Origin: Laccaria trichodermophora
Taxonomy: Eukaryota > Basidiomycota > Agaricomycetes > Agaricales > Hydnangiaceae
Length of the DNA stretch: 64,000 nt
Assembly (NCBI GenBank): GCA_018417955.1
Contig: JACTVC010000018.1
Location: 248,001-312,000 of the forward strand
Reading direction: 5' to 3'
In this document: piece by piece, positions 12,096-22,749 of the stretch
Position numbering within the stretch: position 1 is the stretch's first letter
Layout: each line of letters starts with the position of its first letter
Notes under the pieces: generated by a model
Told to the model about the DNA's origin: nothing
The model's database searches: none
Seen by the model: the letters and a program-made list of their open reading frames with translations, nothing else
Position numbers and translations under genes: made by a program

Positions 12096-12974
12096 ATGGA
12101 TCGATGTCCTGCTGAAATATGCTCAGAGATATACGCTTACGCCTGCGTCGATAACGGACGCACAGGTCGATCGCTTTCCCTCGTGTCGACCTACATACGT
12201 GATACGTCACGCCCATTTAAGCTCCAATCCATCTCCGTAGTCGGGTTCCAGCAACTCCTGTCCTTCGCCGCTCTACTCGAGGATACTCCTCTCCATCTTC
12301 GCCAGGTCAGATGTATATTCATCTCCGCACACGCTCAGAGCACCGCTACCGAGCCCAAAGCTCTGACTCCAGAATACGCCAGGCGCGAGACGGCATACGG
12401 CGCAGTAAGGAGGATCCTACACGCCATTTCCCACTGCGTCAGAGTCGTTCACGCCCTTTTTCTCTTCCACCGCCCATTCCCTTTGCTCCCAGTCAGCCTT
12501 CCATTCCTGCAAGAGCTCTCTTTACACGGACCCCCCGGCGCCGCTTCAACCGTGGACGAAAAAATTCAATTCACGTCGTTGAACCATCTCCATATATCCT
12601 CCTGTTACTCCCCCCTCTATATCCTCGGAACAGTCGCAAAACTCACTCCAAACCTCAAGCACCTGCGCATCTCCGCCCCGGAGCACTCTCCCAATTTCGT
12701 CGATGAATTGAAGGATATCCTGGAAAACGCAACGATACCCCTACCCACCCATCTGGCTAAACTATGCATTCATTCTCCAACGGAACCCAAGGATAATTGG
12801 GTGGGTATGTTGGATCTTTATGAACGGACGATGGCTGCGCTGGAAGGCCTGTCGGCCGAATACCCATGGATCTTGCTTCTCCCTCCCCTTCGGCTGGGAA
12901 TGTTCAGTACCCTCTCGATAGAAGACGCTGAAGCTGCATGGCTTGATAGTTGTGCTGGTCGGCAATGGTGGTAA
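12096..12974 (+). CDS. F-box-like protein, single exon
   Basis: The 292-aa intronless frame starts MDRCPAEICSEIYAYACVDNGRTGRSLS. This matches the N-terminal F-box-like pattern of many agaric proteins (LPxEIxxEIxxxAC...TGRxLSLVS). The remainder has hydrophobic, LRR-like strands (LQELSLHG, LNHLHISSC, LKHLRISAP), as in substrate-binding parts of SCF adaptors. The expected role, from the family only, is to recruit proteins to a Skp1-Cullin-F-box ubiquitin ligase. The substrate is unknown. It ends GRQWW then TAA. Such genes are numerous and fast-evolving in agarics, so orthology cannot be inferred. Confidence 0.65.
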   Translation: MDRCPAEICSEIYAYACVDNGRTGRSLSLVSTYIRDTSRPFKLQSISVVGFQQLLSFAALLEDTPLHLRQVRCIFISAHAQSTATEPKALTPEYARRETAYGAVRRILHAISHCVRVVHALFLFHRPFPLLPVSLPFLQELSLHGPPGAASTVDEKIQFTSLNHLHISSCYSPLYILGTVAKLTPNLKHLRISAPEHSPNFVDELKDILENATIPLPTHLAKLCIHSPTEPKDNWVGMLDLYERTMAALEGLSAEYPWILLLPPLRLGMFSTLSIEDAEAAWLDSCAGRQWW

Positions 12975-13009
12975 ACTTGTATGTTTTTAATTTATTATTA
13001 TAATGTGTA

Positions 13010-13335
13010 CAACATTGTAAATGACAAGCAATCTTCTCAATCAGACTGCTTTTCCTGGTGTATTTGAAGGACTCTCGGTGTTTGATATGCTCCGCCCAGA
13101 TGAACTTTTTTCAATCCGCCACCCCCTCCAGCCCTCTCTAACACCGATATTCGGCCCGGCACCACAGCGTACTCTCCACCCTCGAGAAAGTCAAAGATCG
13201 ACGCACTAATGACCGCAACAGCCATGGGAGCCCACGAAGCTGCGACACATCACAACGGGCCATACCCAAAAGAAAAAGACATAGTCTCCGCCTGGCCCTC
13301 CCAAATTCGGCTTGTGAAATGCCGAGCAGGTACAA
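13010..13335 (-). pseudogene. Duplicated, dead copy of the P450 3' end
   Basis: About 325 bp here repeat the DNA at 13355-13690, which encodes the C-terminus of the neighbouring P450; the period is about 346 bp. On the minus strand the copy reads WEGQAETMSFSFGYGPL then TGA in place of the Arg codon just before the heme-ligand Cys, then CVAASWAPMAVAVI. It therefore cannot extend the P450 frame. The duplicated block includes non-coding sequence below the P450 stop (TGTGTAC...TTGTAAATGACAAGCAA), which shows DNA-level tandem duplication followed by divergence. Confidence 0.75.
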
Positions 13336-13393
13336 TCGTATGTCCTAACTCATATCATATTGTGTACACGATTGTAAAATGACAAGCAACATC

Positions 13394-14674
13394 TCAAGCA
13401 GACGGCGTTCCTGTTGTCTTCGAAGTATTCTCGCTTTTTTTCGATCTGCTCCGCCCACAAGATGAACTTTCAATTCGCCACCCCCTCCAGCCCTCTCTAG
13501 CACCAATATTCGGTCCCGGTACCACAGTGTGCTCTCCACCCTCAAGAAAGTCAAAGATCGACGCACTGATGACTGCAACAGCCATGGGAGCCCACGAAGC
13601 AGCAACACATCTCAGTGGACCATATCCAAAGGAGAAAGACATAGTCTCCGCCTGGCCCTCCCAAAGTCGATCTGCCGAATGTCGAGCAGGATCAAAAACA
13701 TGCGCATCATCACCCCACACGCTGCTCCTCTGTATCTCCTCGACATCGGCATAACCTCTTTGGAATTGCGTTCCCGGCCAAAGCTTCTCCATCGCATTCA
13801 GGAGCACACCAGGCACCCAACTCCATCCCAAGCGTCGCCGCACACGGCTAATATGCCGTGAAGGCGGATGCAAGCGCATAGTTTCATCCACAACTCCCTT
13901 GACACTCACCCCGTCCTTCCCCTCCGCTCTAAACACCTCCTCCTTGGGATTCTCATACATCTCCAGAAACAACTTCTTCAAACGCGGGTTGTCATGCGTA
14001 TACGCGATGGTGGTAGCCACGACCCTCCATAGGGTCTCCCAAGCTGGAACGACGAAATTTAAGGGGTTTGAGAAGGTGTCTTCGTCTGGGACGAGCCGCC
14101 GTAGATGGTACTTCACGTCCACTAGGAGCTTGCGTGAAGCTGGACTTGGTTTCTTTGAAAGTGACCAGAGCATTGTGATACCCTCCACGACGACGACGAT
14201 ACTCTCCCGGTCCAAGCTATCCACGGCAGTCTGTACACCCATTATACCCACGAGCACAACACGAAGCGTAACAGATTGCACGAATCTGTCGAACAACGTT
14301 TCTTGACTCTCGGAATTCGCCAGTTCGGCATGGATAGCTTGCGTGGTCAAGTCACGAAAGTCGTTCCATCCTCGCGCCTGGGGTGTCTTTATCAATTCAC
14401 GAGCCTGCATCGTGAATTTTTTGTGGACTGTACGATCGGGGCTAACAAACGTGTTCGATAACCCCATGCCTTCAACAAGGCGTTCATTCGCCCTCGCCCG
14501 TTCTGCAAGCAGCTCTTCAACGCCCTTGTCTGAAGGGTATAGAAACTCTCGTATCGACGCGACTGATCGATTGACCTGTACCGTGGAGGAGAAGGAGGCG
14601 GTGAAATAGCGTAGGAAAAGGAGAACTATCAGAGCCAAAAGCGCAACGCACAAAACCAAAAGACTCGAAATCAT
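13394..14674 (-). CDS. Cytochrome P450, intronless and atypical
   Basis: The 426-aa single-exon frame starts with a membrane anchor (LLVLCVALLALIVLLFLRYF, residues 5-24), so it is expected at the ER. The I-helix region is VVPAWETLWRVVATT, lacking the usual A/G-G-x-D/E-T. The K-helix ExxR is ETMRLHPPSRHISR. The PERF-like region is HVFDPARHSADR. The heme loop is FSFGYGPLRCVAASW, with the Cys ligand in context FxxGxxxRC. Its length is below the usual ~500 aa. The last ~40 residues (after FDFLEGGE) are Gly/Ser/Arg-rich, out of family character, and encoded in the tandemly duplicated DNA, so the C-terminus may be shifted. The intronless state among intron-rich neighbours could mean retroposition. 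The substrate is unknown; divergent I-helix P450s of this kind occur in basidiomycetes. Confidence 0.8.
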   Translation of the reverse strand: MISSLLVLCVALLALIVLLFLRYFTASFSSTVQVNRSVASIREFLYPSDKGVEELLAERARANERLVEGMGLSNTFVSPDRTVHKKFTMQARELIKTPQARGWNDFRDLTTQAIHAELANSESQETLFDRFVQSVTLRVVLVGIMGVQTAVDSLDRESIVVVVEGITMLWSLSKKPSPASRKLLVDVKYHLRRLVPDEDTFSNPLNFVVPAWETLWRVVATTIAYTHDNPRLKKLFLEMYENPKEEVFRAEGKDGVSVKGVVDETMRLHPPSRHISRVRRRLGWSWVPGVLLNAMEKLWPGTQFQRGYADVEEIQRSSVWGDDAHVFDPARHSADRLWEGQAETMSFSFGYGPLRCVAASWAPMAVAVISASIFDFLEGGEHTVVPGPNIGAREGWRGWRIESSSCGRSRSKKSENTSKTTGTPSA

Positions 14675-16149
14675 AGCGGGGTAAGTTCATTCAAGCGGCT
14701 CATTTCTTCGTTCGTTTAAACTGAAGCTTTTTATCTCTCGTACTTCAGCCGAAGAAGCTTAGCTATCTAACCTTTGCCTTTGAAGACGAGCGGGAAGTAT
14801 GTAATTATACGGAACTGTGCACACGTGACGCGTTGCCGTAACGCGACATCGGAACTCCTCTGGGATGGCTGTCCGCTACCTTACTGAGTACTCGCGCAAC
14901 CCCTCCATCAGGGATTCCCCAATTCCTGGGGCCTTATGACTTGGCGAGAAAACTACTACTGGCGGGAATTATAGAGGAAACCGATTACTTGGATGAAGAC
15001 TCGGAATCGAAGACGCTCTGCGAAGGGAAAAAGCCTATGTGATCTTTTAGTCGGTTTGGGAAGGGGAAAAAAAATTGTGATCTTTTAGGCGCCCGTGTTG
15101 CAGGTCGAGGTCGTTTCGATGTTACCTCGTTTTGGCGCCGCATTCCTTGGAAATCTGTGTTGTTGGAGGGCGGGAGCAGCCATCTTCGCTAGCATCTTGC
15201 TTCACTTCAAACGTGCGTCGTGATCTTTCCTCATTCACTCACCTTCACTCATCGTTTCGCAGAATTGACTATGAACGTTAATATACTACATGACGTCAGT
15301 TTATACTAAAATCAGACTGCGGATTTCCTTCTTGCTATGGACGCTTTACGAGAATGGCGGAGCATCGATCTCTCTCCCGGAAATTACATTCAGCTCCCAA
15401 TGCGCACAGCTTCTCTGTGGGGTCATCGGTTCTCTCCATGGAAATCTCCTGCGAAATCGATCGAGCGTCAAAAACAAGACATGGCTAGCTCCGTGATGAG
15501 ATGCTCGCATTTTTGCGGCATAACCGAGGCAGGCGCTTTGAGAACTGTGTCTAACTGTGTCCGACAAGAGGTCTCGACTTTATCCAGAGATAACTCGGGA
15601 GACTCCAAAGAGGCTTCCGTCCATCCAGCTTGGATGGCGATCGTGACAAGCTGGGCTGGGTGTTTCTCCGTCCATGTCATGCAAATTCACCAAAGACAGA
15701 TGCACCGTGCTTTCTATCCTCATTGATCCTCGGGAAGCGATATGGGTTCGGAAAAATATGGATTGCCTCTCCTTCCCGGAATCTGGGTCAGGTCCTCGTT
15801 GAACTGGATGGTTAAAATGCCAGGCCCCTACTCACCAAATTTCTTACGGTTTGGGGTTGAGTGAACCTGACGAGGCTGAGGACTGGATTTCTCGAAAGTA
15901 TCTTTGCGACGTTTCAATGCCTGGCTTAATAGCGGGTGTAGCGCTGGGCGTTTAATCCACTCACTCCTGAGCTAGCGCTGCACCAAATCCTATCCCGAAA
16001 ACCGCTTTTAGCATTCCACCAAAATAGCGAAATTCATATCCATACAGACTTAAAGGGATCTGATTTCTAGAAATTCCACCAATTCCGACGGCAATCCTCG
16101 ACCTCTATTGCAATCGGTATCTAAAGTGATATCGCTCAAATTTTAATGA
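14675..16149. other. Intergenic stretch without a supported gene
   Basis: About 1.5 kb between the P450 start (-) and the terminal exon of the kinase gene (-). An open frame at 15337-15726 (+, 129 aa) has no family resemblance and no conserved-looking periodicity, so it is not called. No repeats or RNA genes were seen. Confidence 0.35.
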
Positions 16150-17478
16150 TTAATCCAACTCATCAATTTCCCGCTCGACCAAATATTCCTCGTCAAAGTC
16201 CCGCTCAAGAAGCTCATCCTCAATGTCGCGCTCGAACAACTCCTCATCAGAGTCCCGTGGCGAGTACGGGGGCGGGTATGGGTATGGGGGCGGAGGTGGA
16301 TACGGGGGCAAGGGTGTGGTCGGTCGCGGTGGCGGCGGGGACCCGGCCCGGGATGGCGGGCGACTGCTACCACAAAATAGATAGGTGAATCAACATAAAA
16401 ACGAAGCATTTCAAGTAGTAGGTTGAATTTCAATTCCCCGAAGCACCATAGCATAGTAATATCGTACAAGTGATTCTCATCCAGCCACGACAATACAGCC
16501 CGCATTCGTTCATTTAAAGTACAACCCCAGTGACATTCTCGACAACCACCTTTCCTGCTTGTAATACGGTCCACAGATGAAAGGGACCATTGCCTTCCAA
16601 AACTTGTCGTCCGTTCCACTGACCCTTTTATCCTCATTCTGCCTTTTCATCGCCACGTACTCAAACCACGGCGGATAAAATCCTGCCCATGCCCAGTCAA
16701 TGATCCAAAGGCGACCATCTTCGCCTAAGATGATGTTTCGAAGGTTGAGATCCTGATGTGTCAGAACGAGCGGTTCCGAATTGTCGAATAAGTCGTCCCT
16801 CGAGGGGTCATCTCGAGGCAACTTCTTGGAGTCCATCGCCATCTGTTGGCGCTTGTTGAAGAAATCCGAGAGCTCAGAATACGATGCGAATGGACCGCGG
16901 TGAGATTGAACTTGACCAAAGATGGGGGATTCGCATATCCTCGGCACTCCTTGCGCGCTCAGTGGGCCAGGTGGCGTCGTAGCAGGCGCTTTCAGGCGAC
17001 GGAGCTGACGGACGTAGCGGCGCAATGTAAAAGCCACATGAATTTTCTGCCACGTCGAAAGAGTTGGCCAAGCATGGGCTAGTGTTGGACCTGGGATGTA
17101 GTCCATGATCATTAAGAAGTCCCATTGGCGTTTCACGACGCGGCGGATGCGTGGGACGGGGATCGTAGTCTCCGCGAACAAGAGGTCGAGTACGTTCGCT
17201 TCTGAGGCATCTGCGGCATCTTCGTCCATGTCTTGAGAAGCCTTTGTGACGGTGCCGGGCGTCAGTCTGACAACGCCGGAGTCTGGGTCTAATTTGGTAC
17301 CGTTCTCTTTGAGCTCGAGGATTGTCTCATTGCTAAGCTGGTCAACGTCCGACGGCTGGAGACAACTCTGTGGTCTCTTGTCCGGTATCACGAATGTCAA
17401 AATTACGTCCAGAGCATCTGCTATTGCCCCAAGGAAGGTGTAAAATAGCCAATTTCGTGATCCTTCAGGTGTATTCAT
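16150..17478 (-). CDS. APH/choline-kinase-like phosphotransferase with acidic C-terminal tail (two exons proposed)
   Basis: The main exon starts MNTPEGSRNWLFYTF at 17478. It shows a kinase-like fold of the aminoglycoside phosphotransferase (APH) superfamily: ANVLDLLFAETTIPVPRI (N-lobe), FLMIMDYIPGPTL (hinge), catalytic loop LTHQDLNLRNIIL (HxDxxxxN) and metal-binding IIDWAWAGFYPPWFE. Read straight through, it stops at 16510 after 322 aa. However, 16366-16150 on the same strand reads as a Pro-rich segment followed by SPRDSDEELFERDIEDELL and more acidic residues before TAA. It is preceded by a good 3' splice site (TTTTGTGGTAG). A donor AG/GTGGTT at 16550/16549 would join the exons in frame (phase 2), giving 381 aa. 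The family is common in fungi; small-molecule kinase activity is expected, substrate unknown. The kinase call is firm; the extra exon is inference. Confidence 0.75.
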
Positions 17479-17707
17479 TGAATTTTGAGGTGAATGCGTT
17501 GGGTAGTTGAGGGACTTGAGTCGGAAAGTGAGTAAGTCATGAGGATATCAGACAAACGAGAATTGGCCTGCTCAAATACGGCCCACCACGGCCCGATCAG
17601 CCGGCTCATTTCCTTCTTGTCCCGGGTCGTGTCCCTCAAGGCCTCACCAGTGACCTCTGCTCACCTCGACTTGACCCTCTCGCACGGAAAACTTACTAGG
17701 GTCCTAT
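17479..17707. promoter_or_regulatory. Divergent promoter region
   Basis: The kinase gene (-) begins at 17478 and the next gene (+) at 17708, so this short spacer should drive both. No distinct TATA element was seen. Confidence 0.3.
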
Positions 17708-18530
17708 ATGAGTCGGACGATTTCCCTTCCTTTCCCCCCTTTGACTTCAAGGCAAGAGCGGAATCTAATGACCTACCTGGACGATCATTTTCTTCAGATC
17801 ACAAGAAACTTCAAGAAACGGTCAGTTGTTCTTTCGATCACTCATTCGAACTCTCTCATACTCTCGTACTATCAGTGCAGAAATATCTTCTACGCTTCGT
17901 ACCCTCCATGCCTACCTCGAAGCTTCACGACACTTCCTGAAGATCATTCTTCAAATACCTCCAGTCGACCCATCCACCAGTCTAAGGACGGCCTACCTAC
18001 TTCGTCTCACAGGAGATGTTCTGAGCTCCATTACCGGATACCGATTAACTTCAGAAAGTCCCCCCACGAATGGCCAGGCGGACGGCCCCATCGCTTCAAC
18101 TGCTAATCTCGACTCTATACCACTACCGCTCGCAAGAACAGCCCTACAGGATCTCCTTGATTTCTTGGACGACCTCGACCAGGCTTGGGTTGCTGTACTC
18201 CAAGGACAAGTTTGGGATCCGAGTTCAGGAGCGGGTGTCGATCTTGTGGTACCCTCGAATGTCAAATCTACGCCCCCGAGTCAAACTGATGTTGCGCGGT
18301 TGCGCAGCTTGTTGATCGGTGGACAGTCCGCGCTCGAGGAATGGCTCGGCGAAGAAAGACTGACACGAGCTGGAGAAGGGGAGGAAGACGATTTGTCTGC
18401 GACGCTTGAGCGTATGGGTTTACTTGATGAATTTGATGAGCTTTTCTCCAAGACACTTGACTTTTTGGGAGGACTTGGGGGCGTCATTGTTGAGCCGGGA
18501 AGCACTTTGGACGACATGGATATAGGCTGA
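17708..18530 (+). CDS. Conserved-looking fungal protein of unknown function, two exons
   Basis: Exon 1 (17708-17820) encodes MSRTISLPFPPLTSRQERN and continues through MTYLDDHFLQITRNFKKR. An intron of 55 bp (GTCAGT...TATCAG, 17821-17875) leads to exon 2 (17876-18530). The joined frame is 255 aa. The protein is helical: LRTLHAYLEASRHFLKIILQ, LRTAYLLRLTGDVLSSITGY, ARTALQDLLDFLDDLDQAWVAVLQGQ. The C-terminus is acidic (EEWLGEERL...EGEEDDLSATLERMGLLDEFDELF) and ends GSTLDDMDIG. No catalytic motif, signal peptide or membrane span is seen. I do not recognise a family. The clean splice and steady amino-acid composition argue that it is real. It could be a subunit of a larger complex, but nothing in the sequence proves that. 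Confidence 0.7.
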
Positions 18531-21500
18531 TGTCTGACTGCGCTTAGGAATTGGGATAAGTAGAAGATGGTAACAAGCATTGTATTTCTATTGCACGCTG
18601 CCGGTGCATTTACAGAGGAAGTTTATGGATAGCTTAAATGAGCTGGAGCTGCTCCCAGTTTTGGCAACTAACAAGGTTCCAAGTTCTAGTGAAAGTCATG
18701 ATTGAAGAATAAACAAGTGGAATAGATCCCAACCGCGAAGAAACGTACAACGAATTGGAGGGTTGCAAAGACGTCTCTATCCACATACTCTTGACCACAA
18801 TGAATTGCGTTGGCCTTGTCCCATGCCATTGATTTCCTGATCTGCCTTCTTTTCTTGCCAAACGGAGTATGTGAGAGATGGGTTTTGACGTAAGGCCTGA
18901 AAGATCTAGTGTTGCCACAGCTTTTCCCATCTTTTTCTCCAGGACGCAAAGAAGTCCGCCAACATACTCGCAGAACTCGCAGGCAACAATCAGAGGGCCG
19001 AAGAGGACTGCTATTCCAGGGGCCGTGAGGGGTAAGAATTGAGGCCGTGACGATCGTCACGTAGAGGAAGTTCTGGGTTCTCATTCATTGGTCCATGCCC
19101 TCGCAAATTGGATATTTCTGAGTGGAAGCCAGAAATTCCGGACAGAGTTTTCTCCAGGCCATCAGAGCGAATGTTCACTTAGGAAGTGACAAAGGGTTGG
19201 ATTGGGTGAGATCCCGAGCTGCCACACGGTGGAAATTGTGTCTACCGAAAAATCCTTTCCTGGGCTTTTACGGCGAGGGAGAACATGTTCACGCTAAGAT
19301 CGTTTGCCAGTCTCGAGAACATCTCTACTGGACCTTCAAAGGGGTTATTAGATATAGATGAGGGGCTGAAGAGCAGACAGAAGGAATACGTTTGTAGGCC
19401 ACAACGATTTTCTTGATAGTTTCAGGCTCATTGCCATTGGTACTCGAAGGTCATGATCAAGTAGCGGGGTCATGTTCGGAAAGCCACCTCAGTCTCAGTC
19501 GATCGTCGCGTCGAAGTTTTGAAGAAATTGGCAGAGCAACCGTAAAAACTGATCTTGGCATGTGGTCGGAAGCTTCCAGCCAAATTCAAACAAACCTCAA
19601 CGACCACTGCTCTCCCGGCTGCTGCACCACCACGACATAGCGTCAAATCCACCATTTTTTCTCCCCCGAATTTCCACCAGCCAACATTCCGTTGTACACA
19701 GATTCGTGATGGGTGGACATGATCAAGCGACAAAACTCCATTGAAGAAGAGTCACTCGGCTGAGGTAATGTGGGCAACAGCTAGCTGGTCTTCCTCTCTC
19801 TACTATCTTACACGTTCCTTAGCCTCATAAAACTCAGCAAGGAGGGCGGGACTTACAGGGAACTCAACGGATTTGTTTGTCCCTCTCATATCTTTCGCTT
19901 TAGGTGGAATTGAAACGCTTGCACTGTCGAGCCCTCTACATGCCCATGTTTGAGGAGCGGAAGCTGGACATTTGCTGGGGGTCATCCAACGATTGAGGAC
20001 GATAGCATTGGCTAGGAATGGCGAACTGCGATTCAATTCTTCGGTAAGGTGCTGGACATTTTTTGGCGATATTTCAACGATCAAGCTCAACGACACGGTT
20101 TGCCACTTTCCAGACAACGGTCGCCTTTGCCAACAGTGACGAGCCACACTTCGCCCTCTTGAGGTCGTCTTCCATTTGCTGGGCATTCGTTGGCGGTCGT
20201 TCGACGATCGAGGACTCAGAATGCCCACTTTTTTCAATCAGCCATCCCCTTCACCAGCAGCGGCGAACTTCTCTTCACCCCTTTGACTTTGTCCTCCGCC
20301 GTCCTACACATGGCCATCATTGTCAGGAGCTATGATCGAACGCCGCCCTCTATCCCAAAAAAACCAGTGGACCGACAGCCTGGAGCTGTGATGCTTGAAT
20401 AAATTTCACAAGAGCATCTGCCCGATCCTAGTGCCCCGATTCGTCGGTTTCCATGAATTATAGTAAAGGTCTTGATTTGCTTTCGACGGAAGCTGCTATA
20501 TCGAGCAAGCTTGCAAATCGGGATCCAATGATCAACACGACGTCTAGAACATCGGTGAACCTGAAACGTCGAGCAGTAGAGCTGAAGGAGTCAAGCCATG
20601 CTCTTATGCACGACATTCCCAGATTTTTTTGTCAGGTCTGAACTGGGTCCAGCACTTTTGGACTATCAGGCCCGTTTAACGGCGAGATGGGGCGTCCTCT
20701 CTTGGAAAAAATTGCTACATTATCCAAGAAGTGTCGTCCGGTTTCAGCTTGGCGTTGGGCGCATATCCTAGAAACGATTGTCTACCATCCCTCCCCGAGA
20801 CCAGGCAAGTAATGTCAGAGAGTCATTGGGCCATCCTACAAGCCATATGAATGTGAAACCCTTATATTGTGGCGAATCGCGAATTACCAATGCTGGCCAG
20901 TCGGCTAGAATCTCTTCAACGACCAGCATCTCTTCCCTTCCTCTCCAGATCCGATGCCTAGCATGAGGAGCGAAGGTGTGTGACTGAGCTCGGACTGCAG
21001 GCATAATGACTGTTGGTTGTGCTGCACCGTCGGCTACATCAAGAAAGGAGGTCCTCCTCTCAGACTTGTCTTGTGGTTGATCATCTCTTGACTCCACATT
21101 GACGTTGTGGATGAGCCGCCTTCAAACCGGTGTCGGTAATGGTGTTGCAGCGTCTTCGGCTGCTGCTCCCAGTTTCGTCAATGGTAAACTTGTCCGCCTT
21201 CGCAGCCAGCTGGTCAGGGGGTAAACAAGCCAAGAGAATCAATAGGCAAGCCCACCAGGTTTTCAGGTCGTCCTGAATCCTGAATCGGTTAGCTTCCCTC
21301 AAGATCAACTGAACCACCCTTGAACCATGTCTGAAAGGTCAAGAAATGACGAAAGATGTATGGATGTTGGAAGTCGAAGGTTAGTTGGTGATGATCCCGG
21401 CGAACGTTGACTTTCTCTCACACATTTGCCATTTACAGCAGCCCGCGCCTACCTTTCTTAGTGAGCCTCGAGCTCGAGCACTTGAACGCCAGCTCTTCAA

Positions 21501-21750
21501 TGCACGTCGTACGTCTGGACTCCCTCCATCCCTTTTTTCGCCGCCCATCTGTTCCAATTCAAATCTGGATGAAGTGAATTGTCAGGCGCAAAGGGAAATT
21601 TCCATGCTACCGGAGCTAGGGCTAGCCAGGGACATCGTTTTCAAACTCCACGGCAACCCAATTACCTCAAATCTTTCCAGTTCCAGCCAGTTCCCCGTTT
21701 CTGCGATCGGTTGCTTCCGATCTGGACCTCTACGCCCCAAAAAGAGGACG
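18531..21750. other. Gene-poor stretch with degenerate sequence
   Basis: About 3.2 kb with no gene I can support. Minus-strand frames at 18686-19084 and 18634-18930 contain a hydrophobic stretch (GIAVLFGPLIVACEFC) but in conflicting frames. Around 19960-20290 a motif with GCATTTGCTGGG...CGATTGAGGAC recurs imperfectly about three times at roughly 100-130 bp spacing. Minus-strand frames at 20768-21317 include a secretory-leader-like TWWACLLILLACLPP, but two frames overlap out of register. These may be relics of dead genes. Confidence 0.35.
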
Positions 21751-21751
21751 G

Positions 21752-21759
21752 TATATAAA
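21752..21759 (+). promoter_or_regulatory. TATA box of the 103-aa gene
   Basis: TATATAAA lies about 150 bp upstream of the ATG at 21907. A CCA/CAC-rich leader (21806-21845) precedes the start codon, as expected for a 5' UTR. It is the clearest core promoter motif in the window. Confidence 0.6.
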
Positions 21760-21906
21760 GTCTTGTCATACCTTTTTGTCGCTCGGTCGGTTCCTTGCCA
21801 TAACCCTACCACTACCACCACCACCACCATCACCACCACCCCACCAGCAATTTTTTCTCGTTCCTCCGCCCTCTTCAGCACATACACTCTATCTACGCAA
21901 AAATAA

Positions 21907-22377
21907 ATGTCTCTCTCGCAACTCCATTTACCCTCCTTCACCGTTGTCCTGACTTCGGACCACGGCTCCACGATTCTCAGAGATCATCAACGAGCGCAAA
22001 GCCGCGAAATCCAAATCCCCATTTTTGGACCACAAGACGACGATCTGTTGGTAAGCTCACATCGCTGCAGCTGTAGCGTAATCTTTTCTGAGCTTCTCGT
22101 TTGCAGGACATGATGGACATGCGAACGCCGACAGGCTTCATTGTCTATAAATGCGAGTACGCGGTAAGTCTTCTCATTACTTTGATCACTTTCGCGTGCT
22201 TACTGAGCCGTCTGTCCAGCGTGACCAAGATACCGCGACCCTCTTTGAAGATGATATCCAGACGGCGGATCCGAAAGATTCCTTTTGGGTACGGACGTTA
22301 TGACACGTTCAACATACTCATCACACCACTTTCAGCGTCGATTAAAAATGTTCTGCAAGGGTTTGGGACGCAAGTAG
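21907..22377 (+). CDS. Small four-exon protein of unknown function, 103 aa
   Basis: Exons 21907-22050, 22107-22163, 22220-22288 and 22336-22377 join into one frame. Introns of 56, 56 and 47 bp all have GT...AG ends (GTAAGC..GCAG, GTAAGT..CCAG, GTACGG..TCAG). The protein starts MSLSQLHLPSFTVVLTSDHG, continues through PIFGPQDDDLL, DMMDMRTPTGFIVYKCEYA and an acidic stretch (ATLFEDDIQTADPKDSFW), and ends RRLKMFCKGLGRK. The middle could form a small beta structure; the last 13 residues are basic. No secretion signal. A TATA box and a CA-rich leader precede it. I do not recognise the family. Three independent splice joins preserving frame make coincidence unlikely. The exons are too short for simple ORF finding, so such a gene is easily missed. 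Confidence 0.7.
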
Positions 22378-22749
22378 ATTCATGTTCAAGTCGAAGTTCA
22401 TCGGACGTGGTCGTGGATGAGTGCCGTTTTGTCTTCCCGCCTTTCCATCTTGTTCTTGTGCATCGCTATCTTATCATTGCTATCTTCGTTGTCATCGAAA
22501 AAAACCGACCCTCACGTGCATTCAATTCACCTGATCTGTTCATAATTTAGCACCGTCCTCCTGCAATCACTATATTTTGCCAAATGTCCTTGAAGTGTTT
22601 TTTGTTCTCATTGGATTCCGCGGTCAAGGTCGGTTGCTTGTTTGACTGCTTGCCGAAAATTGCGACATCTTTCGGCAATGTCGATTTGACGCAAAGAAAC
22701 ATTGAAGTGGTCGTGAATACTCACTCTATCAGCGGATTGATCAAACCTC

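Noticed and set aside
15337..15726. 129-aa plus-strand frame in the gap after the P450
   Set aside because: No family resemblance, no splice or promoter support, and competing open frames on the other strand.
16143..16637. 164-aa minus-strand frame overlapping the APH kinase 3' end
   Set aside because: It reads the kinase C-terminus in the wrong frame and the acidic exon in the wrong frame; composition is not protein-like.
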